Assembly (NCBI GenBank): GCA_016291475.1 | Contig: JAEEXJ010000102.1 | Location: forward strand, 1 to 10,757 | DNA from: Lachnospiraceae bacterium | GTDB taxonomy: Bacteria > Bacillota_A > Clostridia > Lachnospirales > Lachnospiraceae | Length of the DNA: 10,757 bases | Direction of reading: 5' to 3' | Shown here: piece after piece, positions 1-5,802 of the stretch | Position numbering within the stretch: the stretch's first letter is position 1 | Layout: each line of letters opens with the position of its first letter | Notes under the pieces: generated by a model | Told to the model about the DNA's origin: nothing | The model's database searches: none | Seen by the model: the letters and a program-made list of their open reading frames with translations, nothing else | Translations under genes and position numbers: made by a program

Positions 1-94
1 CCGTAAATATTTTGTTGTACAATGATAATTACATTGAAAGCGACAAATAATTACAGTAAGTAAAAATCATCAGATTATATATGATAGTATACGA

Positions 95-110
95 CCAACG
101 TAATCGTTGG
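95..110 (+). promoter_or_regulatory. Small hairpin overlapping the ribosome binding site of the radical SAM gene
   Basis: Six-base arms CCAACG (95-100) and CGTTGG (105-110) are perfectly complementary around a TAAT loop. The last two G residues of the right arm belong to the ribosome binding site GGGAGG (109-114) of the gene starting at 122. In RNA the stem could partly hide that site; in DNA it could be a small operator. The rest of 1-121 holds no gene that I can support. A TATGAT hexamer at 80-85 could be a -10 element, but no convincing -35 lies at the right distance. The structure is visible; a regulatory role is inference. Confidence 0.4.
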
Positions 111-121
111 GAGGTACACAA

Positions 122-1348
122 ATGGAAGTAAAAGAAAAATTTCATTCTGATGTCATCAGGTTTGAGATCGATGGGATCAGGATGATCGGCAATAATCGTA
201 CCGGTTCTTTGATCGGGCTTGATGACAACGGATCGAAATTCGTTCAGGAGATAATGGACGGAAAAAATCCTGAAGTCGCTGAAAATATCCAGCCCCTGTA
301 TTATGCGTTCAGGGACGGAAGATTTTTCAGCAGTGACGGGGAAAAAGAAAACAAACTTGTGTCGGCATATTTTCACGTAACCGACAGATGCAATTTCCAT
401 TGCGTGGGATGCTACTCCTATGTGGAAGGGAGAAATTGCAAAAAGGATCTGACTTTGGAGCAGATATGTTACGAGCTGGACGAACTTTCCGAAAACGGAC
501 TTGAGGTCATAGTGTTCTCGGGAGGTGAACCGTTTATAAGGGATGATATCGATCTTATATGCAAACATGCCAAGGAACTCGGTATGTATACCAAGATCAT
601 CACCAACGGAACCATGCCTCATGACAGATATAAGAAGGCTCTTCCGTATATAGACCGTATAAGCGTTTCGGTAGACGGATATAATGAAACCACAAGTTTT
701 ATTAGAGACGAAGGGACCATGCCGAAGGTTCTTGAAACCGTTAGAATGCTGAAAGATGAAGGTGCGGTCGTAAATCTGATTTTTACCCTCCATCATAAAA
801 ATGCTAACTATCTGTATGAATACAGACAGATGGCAGAGGATCTGGGAGTGACTCATAACTTCAGTATGCTGACCACTTCCCCGGATGATGAAGCATTTAA
901 AGATTATATTTTGACTGACGAAGATTTCGAGATAGTCAAAGAGTATGTGAATCACAATAAAGCGGTGATAACGGATTCGGCAATGGAAAGTGAAGGCCTT
1001 TCATGTAAATCCAGATGTGCTGCCGGTAAGATGATGGTAAGTATCGCCGCCGACGGAACGGTTTTTCCCTGCCACATGCTTCATGTAGATGAACTGAAAT
1101 TGGGAAATCTTCTGGATAAGAAGCTTAAGGATATTATTTATTCCGATACAAATCCATTTTTGAATCTGGATATCAATTCACTGGAGAGTTGTAAATCGTG
1201 TAAGTATGCTTATCTGTGCGGAGGCGGATGCCGCGCAAGAAGTTATCTGAGCACGGGAAGTATATATAAAAATTCAGATATATGTGACCTCAGTTACAGT
1301 CATCTGGATAAAAAGTTTACTTCATTAAAGAAAGTATATGGTTTATAG
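122..1348 (+). CDS. Radical SAM/SPASM enzyme, probable peptide maturase
   Basis: Predicted 408-residue iron-sulfur enzyme that would cleave S-adenosylmethionine to start radical chemistry on a peptide or protein substrate. The radical SAM cluster motif CxxxCxxC is at C90, C94 and C97 (CNFHCVGC), followed by GGEP at 134-137. The C-terminal SPASM domain is complete: C299-x12-G-x4-C317, then C357-x2-C360-x5-C366-x3-C370 and C388, enough for two auxiliary 4Fe-4S clusters; C295 is an extra cysteine. Residues about 10-50 (IDGIRMIGNNRTGSLIGLDD and on) resemble the small N-terminal PqqD/RRE-like segment of RiPP maturases, a looser match. The ATG at 122 was preferred over an in-frame TTG at 107 because GGGAGG at 109-114 sits at ideal spacing. 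A tiny Cys-containing peptide gene follows after 14 bases, which supports a RiPP role. Family assignment is firm; the substrate is inferred. Confidence 0.9.
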   Translation: MEVKEKFHSDVIRFEIDGIRMIGNNRTGSLIGLDDNGSKFVQEIMDGKNPEVAENIQPLYYAFRDGRFFSSDGEKENKLVSAYFHVTDRCNFHCVGCYSYVEGRNCKKDLTLEQICYELDELSENGLEVIVFSGGEPFIRDDIDLICKHAKELGMYTKIITNGTMPHDRYKKALPYIDRISVSVDGYNETTSFIRDEGTMPKVLETVRMLKDEGAVVNLIFTLHHKNANYLYEYRQMAEDLGVTHNFSMLTTSPDDEAFKDYILTDEDFEIVKEYVNHNKAVITDSAMESEGLSCKSRCAAGKMMVSIAADGTVFPCHMLHVDELKLGNLLDKKLKDIIYSDTNPFLNLDINSLESCKSCKYAYLCGGGCRARSYLSTGSIYKNSDICDLSYSHLDKKFTSLKKVYGL

Positions 1349-1362
1349 AAAGGGGAATGAAA

Positions 1363-1449
1363 ATGATTTTTTGTTTGAACAGTGTTGCAGAGTCAGGATG
1401 TTTCAATAAGGGAATTCCGGTTATAGGATGTTTTAGATTCGGACTTTGA
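1363..1449 (+). CDS. Candidate RiPP precursor peptide, 28 residues, three cysteines, GCFxxG repeat
   Basis: A very short frame starting 14 bases after the radical SAM/SPASM stop. It has its own ribosome binding site AAAGGGG (1349-1355), 7 bases before ATG 1363; an in-frame ATG at 1357 is too close to that site. The peptide has cysteines at positions 4, 13 and 23 and begins MIFCLNS. Its second half carries two similar units, GCFNKG (12-17) and GCFRFG (22-27), separated by IPVI. Charge is low, and the C-terminus is Gly-Leu. I do not recognise the family. Radical SAM/SPASM maturases commonly lie beside small Cys-rich precursors (sactipeptides, ranthipeptides), so a thioether-bridged product is a reasonable guess. 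It is unusually short for a leader plus core, and a chance frame of 28 codons is possible. The repeat, the ribosome binding site and the position argue against chance. Confidence 0.5.
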   Translation: MIFCLNSVAESGCFNKGIPVIGCFRFGL

Positions 1450-1459
1450 TCTTGACGAA

Positions 1460-1530
1460 TGACAGTGATGACAGTGGGGACGCTTCTGTTTTGTCCTTGT
1501 GACAAAACAGAAGCGTCCCCTTTGTCACCT
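1460..1530. repeat. REP-like palindromic element, copy 1
   Basis: A perfect 20-bp inverted repeat: left arm 1476-1495 (begins GGGGACGCTTCTG), loop CTTGT (1496-1500), right arm 1501-1520 (ends GAAGCGTCCCC). Outer bases TGACA (1469-1473) and TGTCA (1523-1527) pair as well, interrupted by a mismatch and a G-T pair. The octamer TGACAGTG occurs twice at the left edge (1460-1467 and 1469-1476). It belongs to the same family as the element at 4153-4238. Such GGGGACG...GTCACC palindromes resemble REP elements mobilised by RAYT-type single-strand transposases in Firmicutes (from memory). No transposase is present here. It may also slow or stop transcription leaving the peptide gene, although no T-tract follows. 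Confidence 0.85.
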
Positions 1531-1558
1531 TGACATATATCTGAATGAGTGTTAAAGT
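1530..1558 (+). promoter_or_regulatory. Sigma-A type promoter of the TetR operon
   Basis: A perfect -35 hexamer TTGACA (1530-1535) is followed after 17 bases by TAAAGT (1553-1558), which matches four of six -10 consensus bases. Transcription would start near 1565, inside or just before the TetR-type operator, with a leader of about 40 nt to ATG 1604. The first T of the -35 box is the last base of the shared palindrome sequence (GTCACCTT), so the repeat abuts the promoter. Confidence 0.6.
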
Positions 1559-1565
1559 CGGTTTA

Positions 1566-1583
1566 TGAATGAATATTCGTTCA
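1566..1583. promoter_or_regulatory. TetR/FadR-like operator
   Basis: TGAATGAATATTCGTTCA is an 18-bp palindrome with a single mismatched pair (T1570 against G1579). It closely resembles the TGAATGA...TCATTCA boxes bound by Bacillus subtilis FadR and several related TetR-family repressors (recalled consensus). It lies at the expected transcription start and 20 bases upstream of a TetR-family gene, so the likely ligand is that gene's own product, giving autorepression of the three-gene operon. The palindrome is seen directly; the binding partner is inferred. Confidence 0.7.
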
Positions 1584-1603
1584 GTTAAAAAGAGAGGTTA
1601 TAT

Positions 1604-2182
1604 ATGCCCAAAACAGAAGAACAATGCAAACAGATGCGTGAAGATATGAGAGCCCGTATCCTCAGGGAGTCGGCTATCTATTTTGCCAAGAACGGATTCG
1701 GAAATACCAAGATCGGTGACCTTGCCAAGTACCTCGGTATCGGTCAGGGAACCATGTATATGTATTTCAAATCCAAGGAAGAGCTCTTTGAAGAGATTAG
1801 AAAGACTGCGGATAATAAAGAGGAACTGAAGAAGATGAAACTTCTTGTAAAACTTCCCATACCCGCAAAGCTCAAAATAGAGAAGATATCCGAAGAGATG
1901 GAAAAGCAATTGCGTACCAATGAAGATTACGCGGTTAAGATTACCATCTTCTCGCAGCTGATGCTTGAGCAGCATAAGGACTTTTCATCAAATGAGTTTT
2001 ATAAAGAGCTGGTGAAAGTTATTAAACAGGGACAGAAAGAAGGAACAGTGGTATCCGGAGATCCCACGTACCTTGCGGATCTTTACTGGGGAAATATATA
2101 CCTCTATGCACTTAAGAAGGTCTTTCTGAAAGATCCGAAAACCGTTACCAAAGAAACTTTATCAAGACTTCTGGAGGCATAA
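1604..2182 (+). CDS. TetR/AcrR-family transcriptional regulator
   Basis: A 192-residue protein, normal for the family. The N-terminal DNA-binding domain spans about residues 14-64: helix one RARILRESAIYFAKNGF, then the helix-turn-helix IGDLAKYLGIGQGTMYMYF with the usual K-x-K-E-E-L-F continuation. The C-terminal part (about 80-192) is helical and would hold the ligand pocket; its ligand cannot be read from sequence. The start ATG has AGAGAGG at 1591-1597. One base separates its stop codon from the next gene. The FadR-like palindrome just upstream suggests autorepression, and the partners (dehydrogenase, acyltransferase) suggest an acyl or lipid-derived effector, which is inference. Confidence 0.93.
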   Translation: MPKTEEQCKQMREDMRARILRESAIYFAKNGFGNTKIGDLAKYLGIGQGTMYMYFKSKEELFEEIRKTADNKEELKKMKLLVKLPIPAKLKIEKISEEMEKQLRTNEDYAVKITIFSQLMLEQHKDFSSNEFYKELVKVIKQGQKEGTVVSGDPTYLADLYWGNIYLYALKKVFLKDPKTVTKETLSRLLEA

Positions 2183-2183
2183 G

Positions 2184-2939
2184 ATGCGCAGAGTTACAAT
2201 AGTGACCGGATCGACGGGCGGAATAGGAAGGGAGTTTGTCCGCCGGATATCCGAAGATGAAGATATAGACGAGATATGGGCCGTCGGAAGAAACAAAGAA
2301 AAGCTTGAAAAACTCGCATCTGAATATCCCAAGGTAGTTCCTGTTGAAGCGGATCTGACCAAAGGTATCAGTGAGATATCAGAGAAGCTTAAGAGTGAGA
2401 ATCCCGAGGTGAGAATTCTTGTAAATAATGCCGGAGCAGGTTATCTGGGATATTTCGAGAATATGGAACAGGATAAGATAGAGAGCCTTTGTACGCTGAA
2501 TTGTACCGCGCCCGCATTGCTTGTTTCTGCATGCCTTCCCTATATGAAAGAAGGATCGGGAATCATAAACATTTCGTCCTCGTCTTCTTTTCAACCGAAT
2601 CCTTATCTGACGATGTATTCCGCAAGCAAGGTATTCGTAAAGAATTTTTCCAGAGCCTTGGGAGTGGAACTTAAAAAGCGCGGGATAAAGGTCACATGCT
2701 CCTGCCCCGGATGGGTGGATACGGGAATGCTTCCCAAGGAGAAAAACGGAAAGAAGATTCACTACACGGGAATGATAAGTGCCGAGAAGGTTGTAAGTAA
2801 AGCGCTTGCCGATCTTCGAAGAGGCAAAGAACTTTCCCTTCCTTCATTTTTCGCAAAATATTTCAGGCTTTATTCCAAATACATGCCTACAAAACTTGTT
2901 ATGGGACAGTGGGCATGGATAATGAGGAAATATGTATGA
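2184..2939 (+). CDS. Short-chain dehydrogenase/reductase (SDR)
   Basis: A 251-residue classical SDR, probably an NAD(P)H-dependent oxidoreductase in the cytoplasm. Visible motifs, in order: cofactor-binding TGSTGGIG (8-15), NNAG (81-84), the catalytic serine region ISSSSS (130-135) and the active-site YSASK with Y145 and K149, then CPGWVDTG (174-181). R36 after the second strand (AVGRNKEK) is compatible with NADPH preference, but this is only suggestive. The C-terminal segment from about 219 (LPSFFAKYFRLYSKYMP and on) is hydrophobic and basic, as in SDRs that act on lipid-like substrates. The ribosome binding site CTGGAGG (2171-2177) lies inside the end of the TetR gene. The stop overlaps the next start by four bases (ATGA), so translation is probably coupled. 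The substrate is unknown. Confidence 0.92.
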   Translation: MRRVTIVTGSTGGIGREFVRRISEDEDIDEIWAVGRNKEKLEKLASEYPKVVPVEADLTKGISEISEKLKSENPEVRILVNNAGAGYLGYFENMEQDKIESLCTLNCTAPALLVSACLPYMKEGSGIINISSSSSFQPNPYLTMYSASKVFVKNFSRALGVELKKRGIKVTCSCPGWVDTGMLPKEKNGKKIHYTGMISAEKVVSKALADLRRGKELSLPSFFAKYFRLYSKYMPTKLVMGQWAWIMRKYV

Positions 2940-4159
2940 GCAAGAGAAAATATCTGTTTACGGAACGAGCACATCTCATGTGTCCCAATATGGGTTTTGC
3001 CATCGCGCTTACCGTAAAGAGCCCCTATGATGAAAACAGGATAAAAGAAACCGTAGGTGTTCTGTCCGAAGCACATCCTTTTCTGAATTCACTGATCGGA
3101 TATGAGAAGGAGTCCAATGCATATTTTTATGATGTAACGGATTCTCCGAAGACTGAGCTGAATCTGACGGGCACGGAAATCTCCGGAATAGAAGCGCCTG
3201 AGATTATTTCCGAATACGATCGCATTATGGGCAGGGACTTTGATCTGTTCAATGAAGGAATGCTGAAAGTGAGTGCATGGAGATTCGGTGACGAGACTGT
3301 TTTTCTCCTGGCACTTCACCACCTTCTTGCTGACGGACGCGGGGCTCTTATGCTGGCCGAGCAGCTTGCTTCCTATTATAAAGATGGAACAAAGCCTGCT
3401 TTTGCGGAAGAAAAGCTTATCGAATCCGCAGAGGATCTTCCGAAGAATTCCGAAATGCCACTCATAAGCAGATGGTTTACGAATAATGCCAATAAGAATT
3501 GGAAAAAAGAAAACAGGATTCTTTCATACGAAGAATATCATAAGCTTGCGGATGAATTCTTAAAGACAGATCGTGTAAAACACACTCTGTCAGAGATAAG
3601 CTCCGCTGATCTTACCAAGCTCATTGACGGATGCAAAAGGCATGATGTCACTGTCAATGATTATCTCATGGCCGAATTCATGATCCGGGAAAAAGCGAAA
3701 AGCGCAGTTGTTGCAAGTGACTTAAGAGATAAGCTGACATGTATTAATGAAGATTCTCTCGGAAATTTTGCAACTGCCTTCTCCGTCAGCACTGCCGGGA
3801 AATCCGATGATATATGGGAAGTTTCGAAGGAACTGCACAAGACTATACATAAGAAGATTAATACGCCTTCGGAACTGTGTCTTGTCCTCAGTTGCTATGC
3901 GGTGCTTGAACCGGGACTCCTGGATGCGGCATTCGTATCCGCAAGAGGATTGTATGAGAGTAAGGCCGGAGGGTTTATCGGAAAGTATTATTTTAACTTT
4001 GATAAACCTCACGGATACAGTATTACAAATCTGGGTAAAGCAGATTGTGATGCAATAGGTGCGGCTTTTTTTATACCGCCTGCATCACCTGCTGCGATCA
4101 AGATACTGGGAGTTCTGACAATGAACGGAACACTCAGAATATGTTCCAGTGAAAGGTGA
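2936..4159 (+). CDS. HHxxxDG acyltransferase of the condensation/alcohol acyltransferase superfamily
   Basis: A 407-residue protein related to standalone condensation-type acyltransferases (PapA5, alcohol acetyltransferase, wax ester synthase superfamily). The catalytic motif HHLLADG is at residues 128-134, with H129 as the expected base and D133 structural. Further family-like segments are VNDYLMAEF (240-248), DLRD (262-265) and LGNFATAFSV (275-284), and a late SITNLGKAD. These enzymes transfer an acyl group from CoA or a carrier protein to an alcohol or amine; the acceptor here is unknown. ATG 2936 was chosen over GTG 2909 and ATG 2915 because GAGG lies 8 bases before it and it overlaps the SDR stop as ATGA. 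The last codons and the stop lie inside a palindromic repeat, and the C-terminus looks slightly short, so the original end may have been lost. Confidence 0.8.
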   Translation: MSKRKYLFTERAHLMCPNMGFAIALTVKSPYDENRIKETVGVLSEAHPFLNSLIGYEKESNAYFYDVTDSPKTELNLTGTEISGIEAPEIISEYDRIMGRDFDLFNEGMLKVSAWRFGDETVFLLALHHLLADGRGALMLAEQLASYYKDGTKPAFAEEKLIESAEDLPKNSEMPLISRWFTNNANKNWKKENRILSYEEYHKLADEFLKTDRVKHTLSEISSADLTKLIDGCKRHDVTVNDYLMAEFMIREKAKSAVVASDLRDKLTCINEDSLGNFATAFSVSTAGKSDDIWEVSKELHKTIHKKINTPSELCLVLSCYAVLEPGLLDAAFVSARGLYESKAGGFIGKYYFNFDKPHGYSITNLGKADCDAIGAAFFIPPASPAAIKILGVLTMNGTLRICSSER

Positions 4160-4238
4160 CAAAGGGGACGCTACAGTTTTGTCATCAAGCGACTAGTTTC
4201 ACTTGATGACAAAACTGTAGCGTCCCCTTTGTCACCTT
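4153..4238. repeat. REP-like palindromic element, copy 2, between convergent genes
   Basis: A perfect 37-bp inverted repeat: left arm 4153-4189 (begins AAGGTGACAAAGGGGACG), 12-base loop 4190-4201, right arm 4202-4238 (ends GTCCCCTTTGTCACCTT). It shares the GGGGACGCT...AGCGTCCCC core and the GTCACCTT end with the element at 1460-1530. Where copy 1 has TTCTG/CAGAA, this copy has TACAG/CTGTA, so both arms changed together. It contains the TGA stop of the acyltransferase (4157-4159) and its last two bases are the end of the coaX stop codon on the other strand. It could act as a two-way transcription terminator despite lacking a clean T-tract. This termination role is inferred. Confidence 0.92.
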
Positions 4239-5001
4239 ATTTATTCTTATTATATAGAAGCTCAAGTCCCTGAATCAGTATATCAGGCTCTAACTTGAAA
4301 TCTCTCTTGCAGTAAGGAGCAACAAGAGGACTTACTCCACCGGTAAGAACTGCGGTAACGGGACTTCCCAGTTCTTCCTCTACTCTGTCTATTATTCCGT
4401 CAAGCATGGCGGCACATCCTATGAGTGATCCCGCACGCATGGAATCCACGGTGTTGGTTCCGATGACTTTTGCTTTGCCGGTCAGATCGATATTGGGAAG
4501 CTGGGCTGTCTGGGCAGATAATGCATTGAGTGAAACCCAGAGTCCCGGGATGATCATTCCTCCGCGGTAGCTTCCGTTTTCATCTATAACTGACATGGTT
4601 GTCGCCGTCCCCATATCAACGATGGCGATGGGAAGGCTATATTTTGCACGGGCAGCAACCGCACCTACTATAAGATCGCTTCCTACAGCGCCGGGATTAT
4701 CGGTTCGGATGTCCAATCCTGTTTTTAATCCGGGACCTACAACCATGATATCAATACCTGCAAGTTTTTTCACCGCTTTGGGAAGTACGCTCTGAAGATA
4801 GGGAACAACGGAAGAGATTATTCCGCCTTCGATGTCTTTTACATCAACATGATTCATATCCAGTATGCCTTTGATGTCGAGGGCATACTGATCTTCAGTT
4901 TTATTTTTGTCGCTGGCAAGTCGTGCCGAGAATAGTTCTCTGCCGTTCTCGACGCCTCCGAGAACAATATTGGTGTTTCCTACATCAATAGCCAGGATCA
5001 T
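4237..5001 (-). CDS. coaX: Type III pantothenate kinase
   Basis: A 254-residue enzyme that phosphorylates pantothenate with ATP, the first step of coenzyme A synthesis. Type III enzymes are not feedback-inhibited by CoA (family knowledge). Motifs of the acetate kinase-like ATPase fold are present: the phosphate-binding DVGNTN (6-11), GPGLKTGLDI (89-98), GSDL with the expected catalytic D109, DMGTATT (129-135) and PGLW (152-155), then TGGV (220-223). GSDL replaces the commoner GADR form. The length is typical. The start ATG is preceded by GGGAGG (plus-strand 5008-5013). It follows the PanT-like gene by 26 bases on the same strand and presumably shares its transcript. The stop codon touches the large palindrome at 4153-4238. 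Confidence 0.95.
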   Translation of the reverse strand: MILAIDVGNTNIVLGGVENGRELFSARLASDKNKTEDQYALDIKGILDMNHVDVKDIEGGIISSVVPYLQSVLPKAVKKLAGIDIMVVGPGLKTGLDIRTDNPGAVGSDLIVGAVAARAKYSLPIAIVDMGTATTMSVIDENGSYRGGMIIPGLWVSLNALSAQTAQLPNIDLTGKAKVIGTNTVDSMRAGSLIGCAAMLDGIIDRVEEELGSPVTAVLTGGVSPLVAPYCKRDFKLEPDILIQGLELLYNKNK

Positions 5002-5027
5002 GTTATACCTCCCAAGCGTGAATGGTT

Positions 5028-5639
5028 TTAGTTATCTCTTTTCAGTGCGTGTGCAACAGCCTTAGCAACGGTTCCGCCCGCAACCAGTCCGGTGAGCCAC
5101 TCGATCATTCCCTGAATTCCAACGACCAGAATGATGAACATAAGGGGATTTACCGCACCTACCTTAGCTACAAGATTCTGAACGAACTCGGTCTTGTAGA
5201 ATACGAGAACGATATATCCCATGAAAAGGATGGTGTTGAACATGGGTGCCATAAGGCCGCCTGCGTAGTAGCACCAGATCTTCTTTTTGTCGATCTTCTT
5301 AAGTGCCTTGAAGCAAAGTCCGGTAAGAAGTCCTACCAGGGTACGTACGACAACGCAGAGAATAATTGTATGAACGGGACTGATCTGGAAAAAGAAACCG
5401 GTCATTGCGGAAGCACCGGTCATTGCATCATAAAGGCTGGTAAGACCGTATACGAAACCGAGGACTGCGCCTTCTGCGGGTCCTAAAAGCATAGCTCCGA
5501 TTGCAATGGGTACCATGGTGAACGTCATTACGAGAGGTCCTACCGGGATAGAAGATAAACCGGTTATCTTCATTACGAGAATGATGGTGATGAAGATGGC
5601 GAGTTCCGTCATCTTTCTGAGATTTGATCTGTTATTCAT
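5028..5639 (-). CDS. ECF transporter S component, PanT-like (pantothenate uptake)
   Basis: A 203-residue, very hydrophobic membrane protein with about six predicted membrane segments (roughly 11-27, 35-52, 55-70, 84-108, 121-148, 164-190). It looks like the substrate-binding S subunit of an energy-coupling factor transporter. The IPVGPLVMTFTMVPIAIGAMLLGPAEGAVLGFVYGLTSL stretch (31-69; key residues P32, G34-P35, G53-P54, G61, G65) matches the layout of PanT-type S components as I recall them. The adjacent coaX supports pantothenate as the substrate. The shared ECF energising module (two ATPases and EcfT) is not in the window and would be encoded elsewhere. ATG 5639 was chosen because GGAGG lies just upstream (plus-strand about 5645-5650); the frame stays open upstream to 5825 but that part is leader and promoter sequence. 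Family is fairly firm, substrate inferred from context. Confidence 0.82.
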   Translation of the reverse strand: MNNRSNLRKMTELAIFITIILVMKITGLSSIPVGPLVMTFTMVPIAIGAMLLGPAEGAVLGFVYGLTSLYDAMTGASAMTGFFFQISPVHTIILCVVVRTLVGLLTGLCFKALKKIDKKKIWCYYAGGLMAPMFNTILFMGYIVLVFYKTEFVQNLVAKVGAVNPLMFIILVVGIQGMIEWLTGLVAGGTVAKAVAHALKRDN

Positions 5640-5763
5640 ATTTTCCTCCTTGCTTGTGTTCCTCTTAGCGGGATACACTGCGTAGACCAACGTTTGTGAG
5701 GGAAAGGCGTTTGTCCTCCTGCCCTTCACCCGGAAGGTACAAGGAACAATTTCCCCTGCAAAC
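5640..5763 (-). promoter_or_regulatory. Structured 5' leader of the panT-coaX transcript
   Basis: About 125 nt lie between the predicted transcription start and the panT start codon. On the minus strand, TGTTCCTT (plus 5741-5748) can pair with GAGGAACA (plus 5657-5664) over 8 bp with one G-U pair, closing a domain just 5' of the ribosome binding site. Inside it, CCTTC/GAAGG forms a small hairpin around a CGGGT loop, and ACAAACG occurs twice. I do not recognise any known riboswitch class in it: no TPP, FMN, cobalamin, preQ1 or THF signature. It may be a regulatory RNA, or simply an untranslated leader. Confidence 0.35.
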
Positions 5764-5769
5764 AAGTCG

Positions 5770-5797
5770 ATTATAGCATAAGAACCCCTTTCCACAA
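5770..5797 (-). promoter_or_regulatory. Promoter of the panT-coaX operon
   Basis: Read on the minus strand: -35 TTGTGG (plus 5792-5797), a 16-base spacer, and a perfect -10 TATAAT (plus 5770-5775) with an extended TG one base upstream (TGCTATAAT). Transcription would start near 5763. The perfect extended -10 makes up for the modest -35. Confidence 0.7.
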
Positions 5798-5802
5798 GGG
5801 GT
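5784..5802. promoter_or_regulatory. Inverted repeat over the panT promoter -35, possible operator
   Basis: ACCCCTT (5784-5790) and AAGGGGT (5796-5802) are perfect inverted repeats around TCCAC. The repeat overlaps the -35 hexamer and part of the spacer of the panT promoter, and lies 69 bases before the divergent coaBC start, so a bound protein could affect both operons. On the plus strand a T-rich run follows only after ten bases, so terminator function is unlikely. The binding protein is unknown. Confidence 0.4.

Noticed and set aside
29..955. Long minus-strand open frame opposite the radical SAM gene
   Set aside because: It lies antisense to a gene with complete cysteine motifs, has no family-like motif and no good ribosome binding site; it is a shadow of the plus-strand codon pattern.
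1476..1520. Palindrome copy 1 as a simple intrinsic terminator
   Set aside because: No run of T follows the stem on either strand, and a related element occurs at 4153-4238, so a dispersed repeat is the better description even if it affects transcription.
1460..1530. CRISPR or tandem array
   Set aside because: Only two palindromic copies 2.7 kb apart, with no regular spacers and no cas genes.
2909..2935. Earlier GTG/ATG starts for the acyltransferase
   Set aside because: ATG 2936 has GAGG at 8 bases and the common ATGA overlap with the SDR stop; the earlier starts lack a better ribosome binding site and add nine residues with no family likeness.
5022..5486. Plus-strand 154-codon open frame across panT
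   Set aside because: It is antisense to a clear membrane protein gene with its own ribosome binding site and operon context, and shows no domain of its own.
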